The notes under the pieces are model-generated. The model saw only the letters and a list, made by a program, of their open reading frames with translations. It did no database searches and was not told where the DNA came from. Below, piece by piece: positions 49,801 through 62,843 of a stretch of DNA of 64,000 nucleotides. Each line of letters begins with the position of its first letter. The first letter of the stretch is position 1. This DNA is from Drosophila miranda (lineage: Eukaryota > Arthropoda > Insecta > Diptera > Drosophilidae). The DNA is taken from NCBI RefSeq assembly GCF_003369915.1, contig NC_046677.1, forward strand, positions 32,320,913-32,384,912. The letters run 5' to 3'. A program made the position numbers and the translations under genes.

Positions 49801-52800
49801 TGTAGTCGATATCTTGTTCATCTCCTGCTCGTAAAATACGTTCGTACACTCCCTGGGTGACTTGAGAGGCAAGATAGTTGCATGTCACAGCTGACGCATG
49901 CACTGAGTGTAGGTAGGGAGCCTTGATTGACAAAATACTAGGGTCGGTCAGGTCGTATGCGCACAGCTCTTCTTCCAGCAAAACAATCAGTACTTCAACG
50001 TCGTCACTTCCCTCCTTGTACGTAACAAAAAAGTCTATAACCTTAGATGTAAAGTCGAGACATACTTTGTGTCCATCGCTGACATGTACTGAAACGCAAT
50101 TATGATCCCCATACGCTGAACGCGGCATGCCGCCGGAAAAAACGATCACGTCGTTGGTGCTAGAAATATAAAATACTATAGCACAGAATGTGTTTTTTTT
50201 AAATTACAAATTTACTTACCCTCTCTGGCCCTTGTAAAGGCGATTGATGCTCTTGCAAGGATCGGGTCCATATGGTACATAGTTTACATTTTGTGGCGGT
50301 TCTCCATTATCTATGCTCCACGTTGCGTACGAACCGTCCGCATGATACCAGCTAAATTCAGTTCCAGTTGAATTAACAGAAAGCCCCACGCTTTGTCCAT
50401 GTCCCGGTGCAATGTATGCGCGCTCTACGGCAGATGTTTCCATATCCCAAAGCACGCATAGGCCACGATTGTAGGCAATTAGGAGTTTATTCAATGAATT
50501 TGGAAGCTGGCGAATAGACTCAATTGCCCCTGGATTGAGCTTGTAAGTCGGGGGCACTTGCTCCAGAACGACATCGTGGTAGATGACTGGTTCTCGTATT
50601 GTGAAAGATTTTAAATCGAGCTGATAGATATTTCCGCCTTCCGTTCCTATCCACAGTAAATCTTTATTCAGGGAACAGCAGAGCGAAGAGACCTTCTTAA
50701 GTTTTCCGTCAAACGGCAGTGTTTTGATTGGTACCAGTGTAGTGCCTACTGGTTCCCACAGGATCAGCTGATTGGCTGCTGTCAACGAAAGTATGCGGCC
50801 TGTGCCGTAAACCCACTCTAGCAACTGAACATTGAGCTCCGCTGCCGAATTATTGACCAACGTATGCTGGGCATATAACTCCACTCCGGGTTGACCAAAT
50901 ACTTTTATGGCACCTGTTTGTGTGCCAATCGCCATGAGCTTTGCAACAGGATCGTATGCCAGAGCTGAAGGTTTGTGTGGAAAGCCATGCTGCGCAGTCT
51001 GAAAATAAAGAAACGATAAACATAAGTAAATATTTATGCATATTATATTGTTTTGCTTATCTCCGCATTTGTTCATATTTTCAGTTTACGTTCAGTTTAC
51101 CTTAAAAGTAGTCAGTTGGAAAATCGCATTAACTTGTTCAATGACGTTACCCCGATATGCTTTGGCAATGTTGTTTAATACAATTTTTGTTGACGCTTTT
51201 GTGTACATAGTTAACAAAATACGCAACAATGGTTTACTTATGACTAAGTCCTAAACGAAAGCTGTCTTTAAACCTTACCAACAGCGTAGTTCTGATTAAA
51301 CTAAAAATAAAAGCACGAAATAAGTTTTTAGCTCAACTTCGGCATTGTTCCTAGAAGTATAGCCCCAGCTAAAACCTTAACAGTGGCAGAGTGTGAAAAT
51401 GAAGCAACACATGCCCAAAGTTGAATAAGATGAAACTGTTTCGCCCGCAGACCGTGAAGAACTTTGCTTTTCGACACATTCTTAATGAGAGAAGCGACAT
51501 CGTAGTCATCCAAGCATCTCTAAAAGTTTAATGAAGCTTTTTTATACCCTTGCAAAAGGTATTCTAATTTGTATAAAATGCTACCTGCTACACAGCGAAG
51601 TATGAGCTTCCGACAAAAAGTCCCATCTGTGATATATATACTGTGCTGAGTAGAAACTCTTAAATTTAATATTGAATGCAAATTTTGTATATCGACATAA
51701 CGATAAAGTCGCCGCAAAAACCACATTAAACATTGGTTTATATGAAAATAATTTTAATTTTATATATCGGTGAATAAAAATCCTTGATGTAAGGTAGACA
51801 TTCTGTGGCTTGTTCTTACAACTTGAACAAACGGCGGTACGAGTATTTTGACCCACATACAGGTGCAGCATTTCCTTTTCCCTGGGATCTGTTGTAGGTT
51901 GTTTGAAATCTTATCAGCGGAAGATACCACGCCTATCTACGCAAACAATAAATACGCTCGATATTTTGCTTCGTATGGGCATGTATGTATGTACATAGGT
52001 ATACACATATGCATGTATGTGGTACTTCTGAGGGCAGCAGCACATAAAACAAACAAAGTTAATCTTATCAACTACTGCCTTCGTGGTACTGACTGGTGAC
52101 TATCTGTGCTATGATTGTACTATGTGTACAATTTTATTATTTGGGGTTGGTGAATATGAGAATGTTCTCTGTGTACCTCGCAACAATAGATTTAGATGAC
52201 TAATTTTGGCTCGCCAAGGGATTACACTGTCTATATATGTTATTATTTAAACATATTTGTATTGCCTTGGTGCATGCGTTTTAAAGAGAAATTATCTTTC
52301 GTTTATATTATCATTTAACCTGCAATATCGTATATGTAACTATACATACATATGTTTGTCCACGCACATATACAAACATCGAGACTGAATTGTGAATGAT
52401 GTCATTGGAAATATTGTTGGAAGAACTTGATGACATCGACGATGGTTGCACGTGTATTTATATTCCAACCTTCTTTTTATATTAAAGTAGCTCCGCAACA
52501 GGTAAAATTGCTTGCAAAGCCATATTACAAAATGGTGCAATTCGCTTGACCCACTTATCGAGGTCCGCTTCAGACAAGGCTTTACTTTCCTAATGATTCA
52601 TTAAATTCGACTGTCGTTCAAAACATTACGTACAGTTCTTTCAAAGAACTTTAAGTGGCTTAACAAGCTCTAAAACAAACAAAAAATATGTATATGGGCT
52701 AATATACGCCGCATAGCAGTCAGTTTTCAATGAAATATGATGACCCCACAACTGAATAGGTCAATTGGCACACCCTTGTATGTATGTATTGTAAAGGTGA

Positions 52801-53164
52801 GACATTAAGAAATCAGCTCCATTCAAATCAATATGTACAGTTTTTTCTTTCAAAATTTTTAGCGATTGCCTTGGACTATTTAAGTCTACCATACTTCTGA
52901 GTGTTCAATGAAACTACATATCACGAAAAGTACTGTTCTGCTGATAAAAACTTATCAATATAAAGCTGCCTAAAAGTGAGTAAGACTTTTTAGTCTGGTA
53001 AGCAAAACGAATGATAAACATGTATCAAGAATATTTCATGGCTGTGCCTGTATACGTACGTACACACCTTATATACGTACCTTACGATATGCAAAGAGAT
53101 CCTTCTGCAGGCGTTGTCGTTCTGCTGTCGGCTGTTGCCCCTTTCCACGAATAAACTTTAACAT
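46830..53164 (-). CDS. l(2)gl: Lethal(2) giant larvae, WD40 tumour suppressor, 1166 aa
   Basis: Exons (minus): 53164-53081, 50998-50220, 50159-48965, 48902-48797, 48726-48084, 48017-47566, 47141-47033, 46962-46830; 3501 nt, all phases agree. The N-terminus MLKFIRGKG and the repeat blocks (e.g. LMAIGTQTGAIKVFG, ILLTGHEDGSVKFWD) form the twin WD40 propellers of the Lgl family. Residues about 653-676 carry the aPKC phosphorylation loop (RRKSFKKSLRESFRK) with Ser657, 661 and 665, one residue off the D. melanogaster numbering I recall. Lgl restrains aPKC at the basolateral cortex and controls epithelial polarity and neuroblast division. Exon 3 seems to use a GC donor (ACG|GCAAGT). Reading through the donor after 47566 gives a stop two codons on, so a shorter C-terminus is possible. 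Confidence 0.95.
50999..53080. other. l(2)gl: First coding intron of l(2)gl
   Basis: 2.1 kb intron. The donor is GTACGT and the acceptor ATTTTCAG. It contains a degenerate dispersed repeat (51536-51660) and TATGTATGTACATA repeats near 51981-52020. No nested gene seen. Confidence 0.6.
51536..51660 (+). repeat. Degenerate dispersed repeat (TATACCCTTGCA... family)
   Basis: It begins TATACCCTTGCAAAAGGTAT and continues with CTACACAGCGAAG, GCTTCCGAC and GATATATATACTG. These follow the order of a high-copy Drosophila interspersed repeat I recall (TATACCCTTGCAGAGGGTAT..., CGCAGTGAAGGAG, TTTCCGACC, TATATAT). Only the 5' part is present and it is well diverged. Confidence 0.45.
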
Positions 53165-54892
53165 TGTTGCACGAATTTAATTTGACGTAACACAATAACA
53201 ATATGGATTTCACTTTTTGGGGATTTAAAAACACTGAAATGATATCAAAATAATACATTGAATACATTACGTTAAGAATAAATAACAAATGAAACTCTAT
53301 GGCAATTTTAAAAACGGGAGTGTTGCCAAAATAGATACAAATTTTCATAAGAAAGCAGAACGCCAGAAAAATAATCTATGAGCCGAGCCAAAGCGAGAAC
53401 TCGATTTACAAGACTTGTTAAACAAGTTGCGCCCAGATTTCAAATTAACGTCGGGAAACCGTTTGTGGGCGGGTGAAACGTTGGCAAAGTTTGTATGTAC
53501 ATATGCTTGTATGCTTCTATGCATATACATACATACATACATGCATATGTTGCCATTGCTATGCATGTTCAACGATCAGAGGAAGCCAAATAAAAGTAGC
53601 CAAGTAACCAACTGGTGAGATTGAAAATCACATTTGTACATGGAGCATTGTTTTTGAAAAAATATATTAAATTGCCCACGCAAATATTAAGAGACTGGTA
53701 CCAAAAAGGGTACGGCCAGCTCAAGCTAGAAATGTACATTTGTATTGGTGTTACTGGTTTATGGAGTTAATGAACTCGATATGCTGCGTTGAACATACTC
53801 GTAAAAACAAGACATGGATGTAGATGGCTACGGTCGCCAGCGACAGTCGAATAATTAACGGATCGCCACTGTTCAATTTCCTGAATGTAACCTTGTGGCT
53901 TTGGGTGATAATACTGGTTGTATACAACCGGTTTACTACAACAGAACAGAAGCGGAGTGATGACCCAATTTCATATTTTTTTAATCTGCCATTACGGTAA
54001 TGGTAAGCTAAAAATTGCTATTTACGCCGGCAGCACATTTATGAAAATAAATTATGAATGAAAATTCATCTACACAATGCACGTAAAATGTGTGAATGTT
54101 TTAAACGAACATAGAAAACCAGAAACGAAAGGCGGGATAATTATTTTTGCGCACCGAGGACTGTATACCCTTACACTAATAGTTTGACTCTCCATTTAAT
54201 ACCAAAATAATACAATTTCTTTTGGATTAACTTTAAAATGCAAGGGAACTACATTTTTAACTAAAGGCTTCCGCTACTTTTGTTTTAGGACCAGGTGGCT
54301 CGAATAGTGCCTTACATGCATCTCAAAATGTTATAACATCAGGGTATAAAAACAACACTGTCAACGAAAGATGACATGACGGCATAGGTATACACATGCT
54401 GCAAGGGTGTTTGTGTGTGGCTGACTCACTGCATGGCATTAGAACGTTTGTATGTATGTGTGATATATTTATGTACACTAGATATTAAAATTTGTTTTGC
54501 TACGTTTTCATTGAATTTAGTTATGTTCACAATTTGTTTAATGTTTTAGTTTATTCGGAACGTTTTTATCCGCTTATACGAAAGTATTTGCAGTTTTTCA
54601 GTGAAGAGGCGTCGGCTTGAAGAAATGCCTGTTTTTGTTGTCGCTTTACACACGTACACAAAACTGTATTTGCAACGTTTATATATCACTGCCTCTAGCT
54701 ATATATGTATTTAAACAATAACCGAACAATTACCGAAAACAAACAAAACTCCACTTTTAATCTCTTAAGAGTTCGCTTTGCACCTTTACTGTACACCTTT
54801 ATTAATTATTCGGTGGGTGGGAAAATTCTGCTGCGACGCGACCCGCTCATGACGGCATTTTTTAGGGATGTCAAAATATTGATATATCCATA

Positions 54893-54900
54893 TATCGATA
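54893..54900. promoter_or_regulatory. DRE (TATCGATA), candidate l(2)gl promoter element
   Basis: An exact DRE that runs into a second overlapping half (TATCGATATCGATG). It lies 1.7 kb upstream of the l(2)gl start codon, where a non-coding first exon would be expected. Confidence 0.35.
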
Positions 54901-55497
54901 TCGATGACGGCAGCGCTCCAGATTTTCAAGCTAGATTAAAAAACATACCAAAAATGCCTTAAACCGAAAATAAATACCGAAAATAATAAAACGCTCAATT
55001 CGGGGTAGACACGAGTTGCGTTTATCGCTAAACTTCAATTAAAAAAACTCTTAAAATAGCGCAATCCCCTAAGCCGAACGCTCAGACAAAAGCGCGGTTC
55101 TAGTCACAAATATATGGTCTGACACTCAAAAATATACCGACTGATATATACTGATGACAAAAACGAACTTAACCCACTTAACCCCCTCTATTTCAAGAGG
55201 TGAACAGCTTGAATAAATCCGCGTAGAATGTTTTTAAAGTGTTCGAAAAAATGATCGCGATTTCTTTTAGCTGCACAGTGCTTAAATTCCTTAAATTCAT
55301 AATTTTCGTAGTATGTATGGATTGTTGACAAGTGGCTCGACAATAGCTTAATCGTTCTCAGCCCATGATTGAATGTCATATTCCTCGATTTTTTAATTCT
55401 GTTTTGTATTAAATAATTTTATCCGATTCATAAATCAATTTTCAACAAGATTGGTTCATTTTGATTAATACCTATTATTAAATGGGTTTAAACAAAA

Positions 55498-57372
55498 ATG
55501 TAAATTGTGTACATGGGAACTACACATTCGCTACATACCAACTACATATCTACGGACTAAGGACACTAACCATACAGTATACACTGCTATAGAGGAATGT
55601 ATAATTTATTTCCTTTAATGATTTTAACATACTTGTTTTCGAACTACTTTGAAAACAAATTAATAATGACTCTTTCCCAGATTTGCATGCTTTTGAACCT
55701 TTTATGCATTTAATTAGATTCCTGCATGTACATCTCGATCCCCTTACAAATTTAAAATGGCATTTCTACACGAATTTTAGATGATTTTTACTGGATGCGT
55801 TAGCACAACAAGGTGAGTCTTACAGATATATTTTGCAAGGTGTATGACGTACAGAGGGAGAAACAGTTTGTGAAGTTACATCTTTGTTTAAACCGTTATA
55901 GCATGCGCCTTTGCCCTTGCATTTCTGTAAAATACGCCATTTTGATTAATTACTTCTGTGTTGTGTCGCTCGATTGTTCTGTGTTTGGACCAAAACATTC
56001 GACGCTCGCGTGTTCGGTGTTTGCACCAAAATATTCGTCAGGAAAAAACTGCTGAGCTGAAGAAGGGTCACTTTGAGCTTCGGCCTTCTCCAAATGAGCT
56101 ATTAACTCATCCAAACAATCCAGAGATTCGTTCTGGGCGGCGTGCTCGTGGGACTGCACGAGATCCGATGGCTTGTGGCCACAGTTTTGCTGCTGATCTG
56201 CTCTGCTGTAATTCCCATATAATTCACGAAACGTTGTGCGCGTCAAATTAAGTTCCCGCCTTCCGAAACTCATCTTCTGGCCATCGTCCGCCGCGTCACG
56301 ACGCGCCGCCTTGCGTTCGTCGTGCTCTATTTTCTGGGCAGATGTACGCTCTCCACCTGGGCCAAGTGCGGAACTCTTTTGGGAGGACCACGAGCTGGAG
56401 GCTGACTTGCGAGAACGTTTGATGATTTGCCGGCACTTGTTGGTGATTCCTCCTACGATTTCGGATACCAGGGCAGTTCCGCCCAGAAAGTATCCCAGTG
56501 CCATTAGGAGAAACATCCCCTCTGTGTCCGCGGTGGTCAGCTGGCGTTCCTCCTGGATGATTTCTCGCAGGGAGCTGGACGAACTGGCCTGCAGCAAGCG
56601 ACCTGATGTTGAACGCTGCATGACCCAGCTTACCTCATTGTTGATTTTGCTAATAAGTCCGCTTTGCTGGGCCAGCAAAATCATAGAGTCGATCTTTCGC
56701 TTGTACACAGATTCTCGAGGAAACAGGAAACCAATTTGGAAGAGAGCGAAACACTCTTCGCTCAGATGAAGTGCCGAACGACGCGATATATTTCTACATG
56801 AAAAATCACTGTAAAAATCATTGACCCAAAGCAATAGTTCTTACTCATCCGAGAAATTCGATTGGACCAAGTATTCAAGCTGAGCTTTTGATCCAAGAAA
56901 TGCGTAGTTCCAAAAGAAACTTTGCGTGACGTTTCCGATGCCTTCTTCCAGACTCCCGACGAACTCCATTTTCCTGTAAAGCCGTGACGTGGGATTGTGT
57001 GTGGAATTTTGAAACCATGTCTCCCAGCCTCCGTTGTCTATAAATATGTATGTGCATACATGTACATGTGAAAGACGTGGGCTCTATTACGGACTGTTCG
57101 TCGACTACTTGCTACTGATGCTACTCACCCAGCGTGCCAACGCGAAAGAAGAGGCCGAGCAAATCTAAGACAGAGTCAACCGTATCTGGAAACGCCGGCA
57201 ATGTCACAAACGCTATGATCGATCCGGTGTAGCAAGATGTAATGATTATCGTGAAGAGCCAATAGGCGCCGATAAGCAAACGCGTGGAGTTCTTTTGGGT
57301 ATTGCTCCACGAGTATTTGCCGGTGAAGGTAAAAGCGTTTGTGAACATGCCAAACACATACCAAAACATATT
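55498..57372. repeat. Segmental duplication, right copy (with 43091-44957)
   Basis: This is the parental-looking copy, because it holds the intact 3' half of Ir21a (3' UTR, exons 5 and 4, and part of exon 3) in an unbroken gene. Confidence 0.9.
55605..55610 (-). terminator. Poly(A) signal of Ir21a
   Basis: TTTATT on the plus strand, 340 nt after the Ir21a stop. It is also present in the left duplicate. Confidence 0.4.
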
Positions 57373-58816
57373 TTCCACCTCTCCCCAGTTTCCCAGCAAA
57401 TGGCTCAGCGACAAGCGGTCGGTGAATACAATCGGAACGATCGCCCCCAGGTACACGCAAATAAGAGCCACCCAAACTGGCCACTGGAACGGGCCCATGA
57501 TGGCCCTATATTTTGGCAGCGCCTTGGACGCCAACGTAATGAAAGCCGCACAATCGCGCGAGTGTCCGACGGACATGTCGGTCTCCCGCAGACGCTCCGC
57601 AGTCACGTAAATACCGGACATTCCTATGTCAACTGTCTTTTGGGCAATCTCCGTCTGAATGTTCTCAACGATGCTGCGACTATCGGACACCCTAGGAGCC
57701 TCTGAGATATCCAACGAGAAGTTCAGACGCTTCGAAATCATGTTCAGCAACCGCAACTCCACGCCGTCCCATTGCAGCTGCAGCATGCCCGAAGAGTCCA
57801 AAGTGCGTATACGAAATATGAAAGGCGGTTGATTGGCAGCAGAAACTTGAAAACGATGTCCTGCAAAGCCAGCTTGGAATTTTGGAGGGAAGAGATTTAT
57901 GTGGGGTCGGGATAGACCGCCTTTTATCCAGCTAGTAAGAACGACAGGTGTATTCGAGCCGAGACCATCTGCGTACAGCTTGTGGGTGTACAATACGTAC
58001 GGACGCTCCTGCGACAAAGGTGAGTGAATCTCCAAGGAATGCATTATTATAAGCTTGTACTTACACGCATTGGATCCGCCATCAGCGACTCCCCAATAAC
58101 GAGTAAATTCACCATATTTGAGGACAGCTCTGAAGACAGAAAGTCACGGAGTTTCCACTGCGTTGACCGTGAGACGAGCACCACGCGGCTCTCTGTCTGA
58201 GGACCTAGAATCTTACGTGCCATCAGCGGGTCCGAAAGGAACAGAATGTAGCTCTTGCAATTGCTGTCGATATGACTTGTGAGGTGGGGATTTTCAGCCT
58301 CATAGCGGGCATTGATTTCGCCATGATAAAACGAAATAGGAATGGTCTGCAAAAGTCGATGATTTCGAGTTCACAGTGGTTTTGCATTGGTCACTTTTAC
58401 GAACTTACCTTGAATAGAGTCTCCAACACGAGTCCATCCGATTTTTCCACAAAAGCATCGTAATATATAACCGGTGGACACTTTCCCAAGTACTCATGAG
58501 CTATTTTGTTGACAAGCGCCACAAGAGAGTTGGTCTGATCCAAACTATATGCATTTATGTGAAATTTATTGGCCAGAAGCTCTCCGCGTGGCTTTGGTTT
58601 GCCGTGAAAAGTTGAATCGACACGTCGTCGGAGACGCATTTGATTTGGTTTTCCGCCTCCACAAATTCCCAGCCCATAGATTTCTTCGTTCAAACCATAA
58701 CGATTGATAAGTCGCCTGCTAACACACTTTTCAGTGAAGTCGACTGGATATAATGCAGCACCTATCTCGGCGCATTGGCTAGTGAACAGTGCCAGCACAA
58801 TCCACTTCGTCCACAT
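55950..58816 (-). CDS. Ir21a: Ionotropic receptor Ir21a, 868 aa
   Basis: Exons (minus): 58816-58409, 58346-58065, 58008-57129, 57037-56845, 56793-55950; 2607 nt in frame. The start MWTKWIVLALF is a signal peptide. The S1 ligand-binding lobe is in exon 3, followed by helix M1 (WPVWVALICVYLGAIVPIVF), pore region (EVENMFWYVFGMFTN), M2 (LLIGAYWLFTIIITSCYTGS), S2 lobe (exons 4-5) and M3 (GMFLLMALGYFLGGTALVS). A long basic/acidic cytoplasmic tail of about 140 residues follows. It is the co-receptor that, with Ir25a and Ir93a, senses cooling in dorsal organ and arista neurons in flies. Its position between l(2)gl and Cda5 matches D. melanogaster. The 3' half is duplicated at 43091-44957. Confidence 0.93.
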
Positions 58817-60520
58817 GATGGTTACTTTTCAACGACGTCTTGCTGAAATGTGTGCAGAGTGCCACATGCTGCTCCTTTTATAACTGCTTGAATAGCCAGT
58901 CGCAGTGTTGCACGCAAGGGTTCATCACCTCATCAAATTACACCCATTTTCTGTTACTTTGATATTAATTGTAGCACCTGCTGCAGAGCTCCGCCCTTCC
59001 GCTTATTCACAAAAGTCGATAATTCATATTTTCGATGCTCGAAGTGGTTAATTGTGATTTAAATATTAAACTTTATTATAGACATACAACGTACATTCAT
59101 ACATACATACATAGGTGTAGGTTCTTACAATCATTAGCACAAAATACTTAATTCACTCGTTTCGTCAAGATGTTTCATACATTGCGCCCTGCTGTGAAGA
59201 GTTTACTATTTATTTTTGATGTCCTTATATGATACATATATGTATTCGTTTGTTTGTTAGCAAACCGAATCGCTTATCAATGTCGCTTTAATTATTGCAT
59301 TTCAAATCCCCTTAATACTTTCGCATAATCATATCTTACGTGATAAACTTCGAACATTCGATTGGCTTGCACGTCGATTTAGTTAAGTTGGTTTTGTATG
59401 AAGAACGCGGCTAAGTATTGGCAATAATATCGTCTTATCTATGTCTATGTATATTCGCTGCCAGCTCCTCACTTTATACGTTTTCTCATTGACTTCTATC
59501 AGTTGATCCAATCCGGTATCGTATTCATTATCCATTACCAAGACTAACAATTCAAAAGGATGTGCATGATATACAGAATGCTACTAGTATAAAACTTAAA
59601 TAATATGATAAATTCTTAGCATACATCAGTATGCAATATCTTCTGCTTGTACTCTAAAAGTCTAAAACTGCCACTACTAATCTTAGCTGTGGTACTAAAT
59701 ACTAAATACTTAGGTGTAGCAGAATGAAGTGGAATGAAAGAAAGGGGTAGTAATATGTACGAAAGAACGTATCTATTTGAATGCACCCAATTCCAGGGAT
59801 AATCAAATAACTTGACAATGGTTTGACAAAAACACTCTTAATAGAAAGATAAAAATATATTGCGATATTCGTGAAAAGGAGCTAGATAAGGATATGATTT
59901 TGAAGAGACTTTTGCACATATAATAATACATAAATTCAGCTGTAAATATTTATCACAAGTTAAATGAAAATACATTAGCCTAACCACTACGTGTCATGCT
60001 TTCTGGCTTTCTGGCTTCTTTCCCAATCCTCTTGCCTACTCATGCATCTTAAAAAGGACCCAAAGGGCTGCCAACCACGCACAATTTATTAGTATTAGTA
60101 CTTATTAGTCTACAGTCTTACGCCTAATTGCTTTACAAGGGTCCTGCTGGGCTTGCATTTGCGTGTGCAACTACAAGAATCCGTATAACAAGCAATCTAT
60201 AGGAATATACAGATATAGTAGGTACCGAGTATGCACTGTATGTAAGAGGGAATAAATAATTTGTAGTCACATGCTCCAAAAAAAATTAACTATGATTGCT
60301 GTTGTCGTTTAAAAAATTAGCTAAAGTATTAAAGTAAATGAAAACATTTTAACGAGTGAATTCCGTATTTTGGGCTACCCATGACCACCATCGTCGCTTC
60401 GACAGTTCGGCGTCTTAGATAGCTACTTCGCTACTTGTTCCTTCTGCTACTTCAGACTGCTGTTAGCCTATGATCTTGTTCCTCTGCGTTCTGCAGAAGA
60501 GACTGATGATAGACGATGTC
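58817..60520. other. Intergenic region: Cda5 3' UTR and Ir21a promoter
   Basis: No ORF supported. The right part is probably a long Cda5 3' UTR; the 58817-59050 stretch should hold the Ir21a promoter. A short (CATA)n run is at 59098-59114. Confidence 0.5.
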
Positions 60521-62843
60521 TTACGCCGCCGCCGGTTCCTCAACATTATCATTATCGATGCGTGATGATCGGATGCCCGACTTTCCGGTCCAAGGGTAGA
60601 TGTCTGGGCAGGGCTGACAAGTCTTCATGTAGCGAACGCCAGATTTATGCCATAGATTGCACACTTTCGGGTTGTTGCAGCGCTTCGGCCGGTCCTTCGG
60701 TTAGTTAAAAATATATTTAAGCATTAGTCATTAGTGGGTTCCTTCAGCAATGAGAGTCTTACCGAATAATCGCACTGGAATGGTTGGAAAGAGTTAATGC
60801 GGGATATGGGTGTTGGATCCCGCACCCATTGCAAAGCCTGCCAGTTGGTTAGGATCCAAACATCGGACATGGAATTGATGGCGTCGAGGAATTTAATGAA
60901 GCCTTCTTTATGGTGGGGCTGCGTAAACCAGGCCGCATGGTAGAACAGTCCGAAAGGTGCTCTAAGGGTAAACATGTATCAATTCACGTACGTTTTTACA
61001 CATAACTTTTATAATTTTACTCGATTTACCTGTTTGTGGTGTAGTGCCGCTCAAAGTTCTTCATAATCATTTTCGTGACACCCTCCGCATCACTGGGGTT
61101 TGAGCAGGCATCGCCCATCGAACAACGTCCTCCGTTCAAGTCCTGCCACATGACCATAGGCACTTGCCACACACCTGGGTATGAGCGGGTTGGGCAGGGT
61201 GGAATCATGCAATCGTGGAAAATCTTGTAGTCCAGAGTGTATGGCCAGGAAGGGGGTCGGTTTTCATAGACCGGCATGGATGAGTCGTAGGTGAAGTTAG
61301 AGTCATACAACATTTTATACATTTTGTTGCCGCCAACCGAGAGGAACGGCGCTCTCATGCCCCTAACATCCGATAACTTAACACCACCATATGCCGCAAG
61401 AATCTCTCGTTGGCCAGCTATTTCACGAGTCCACTTTTTCTGCGAGAATTGCTCGCCAAAGCTGTGACTGTAGATACAAATTGGTGGTTAGGATAGTTGC
61501 AACTAGACCTGGGAATGTTCTCTTGTTAGTTCAACGATGTATTAAGTGACGTAAGTGATTTTTTGGAATGGAATTTTTGTGCGGTTGTCGATTTCTCTAA
61601 ACTACAGATTACTAAAAATATTTTTTACTAGCTACTAGCCCTTGGTGCTGTGGCGACTTGTCCGTTTTGGCTGTTGTGTGCTGTGTATTCTGTGTTGTGT
61701 AACAAGAGATGTCGATCATGGATGTCGACTACTTACGAAACTGTATGGGAGGCCATTTCATGTCCATCGGCGTAGAGATTTTGCACCTGACTGTAATCAG
61801 TCCATTCGTGGGAGACGTAGAATGTGGCTGTGATGGGGCACCCGTTGGGATTGACGCGCCCCTTCTCAAAGAGGTCCGTGTACAATTGCTTATTCAAATC
61901 ATTCACGGAATCATCGAAAGTCAAAAGAACAATTTGCGGTATGCTTTCAGCGGGAAGCTCGGCTAGTATTCGCGAAACGAAAATGCACGGTAATGGAATG
62001 GAAAAATGTAGAGAAAAAGCAATACAATAGAGTTTCATTCTCGTACCCAGAAATATAAATACAAAAAAGATAAGCAAGAAAGAAATAGATGAAGAGACTT
62101 AATGCAGTGGCCTTTGTGGATGTTGATTTATCGATGTCGAGGAGAGCGTCAAAGTGAGCGGTAATCGCAACTTACGAGACTGTGTGCGAGGCCATTTCAT
62201 GTCCCTCAGAGTACATATCCTGGACCATGCCATAGTCTGTCCACTCGTGGGATAGGTAAAAGGTTGCGCGCCAAGGACACCCATTGGGGTTCTTGCGTGT
62301 CTTGTTATTGAAAAGCTCTTTGTAGATATCAATGTTAATGGGGTTGATCGCATCGTCAAACGTTATTAATACAATTTGTGGTACCTCCGTTACATTTAAG
62401 CCGCCTACACGTTATTGGCAATGCATCGTTATTCGTTATTTCGCACGAGAAGTAGCCCTGATCGATATTAGTCAGACACAACTAAATTCCCACTTACCAG
62501 GTATATCTCGGCCTCCACAATAACAGTCTGGAAGGAGGCACACATCTTTGCGGCACTTGGCAGCAGTTTTGTCGGGTGTGGGCTGTGGGTATATGGGGTC
62601 CGGCCGCGTTGGTGGATATCTATATATATCTACAAATTCTTGAGCCTTTGAGACAATAGTTCCAGATGGCTTAAGCGTGGGACGTGTTCGTCTGCAATGT
62701 CATAAATGTAGTCAGATGAAATGTTCTCTTACTTTCTCACATCTAGCGATACTTACGGGGGATGTGTTCCTCGGTTGGCTGTAGGGACAACGTCCCGATC
62801 CTGATTAGCGTAAATGGCGCCGCCCCGGTTTCTATTGTGGTTT
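60521..62843 (-). CDS. Cda5: Chitin deacetylase-like 5, C-terminal part (5' exons beyond right edge)
   Basis: Exons (minus): 62843-62757, 62691-62498, then one of 62404-62176 or 61962-61737, then 61467-61030, 60961-60763, 60694-60521 with the stop TAA at 60521. With either alternative exon the frame closes (about 440 codons seen). The polysaccharide deacetylase (NodB) domain is clear: motif 1 TFDD (catalytic base and metal Asp), motif 2 HTVSH formed across an exon junction (metal His pair), motif 3 RGMRAPF, motif 4 YDSSMPV, motif 5 VWILTNWQALQW. It removes acetyl groups from chitin in cuticle or trachea. A Cys-rich spacer (KCRKDVCLLPDCYCGG) precedes it. The chitin-binding and LDL-receptor domains usual for insect CDAs must be upstream, outside the window. 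Confidence 0.92.
61737..61962 (-). other. Cda5: Cda5 alternative exon b (mutually exclusive)
   Basis: 226 nt exon encoding PQIVLLTFDDSVNDLN, NPNGCPITATFYVSHEWTDY and GHEMASHTVS. It enters and leaves in the same phases (1 and 2) as the exon at 62176-62404 and encodes the same part of the catalytic domain. Acceptor ATACTAG, donor GTAAGT. Confidence 0.85.
62176..62404 (-). other. Cda5: Cda5 alternative exon a (mutually exclusive)
   Basis: 229 nt exon encoding PQIVLITFDDAINPIN, NPNGCPWRATFYLSHEWTDY and GHEMASHTVS. Its length is 1 mod 3, as is exon b's, so including both or neither breaks the frame. Confidence 0.85.

Larger units (their letters stand above)
53165..55949. other. l(2)gl 5' region and Ir21a 3' flank
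   Basis: No supported ORF. It should hold l(2)gl non-coding 5' exon(s) and promoter; candidates are the DRE cluster at 54893-54906 and motif-6-like AAATATACCGA at 55129-55139. The right part (55498-55949) is Ir21a 3' UTR, with AATAAA (minus strand) at 55605-55610. Confidence 0.45.

Noticed and set aside
56236-56769. 177-codon plus-strand ORF
   Set aside because: Antisense shadow of Ir21a exon 5.
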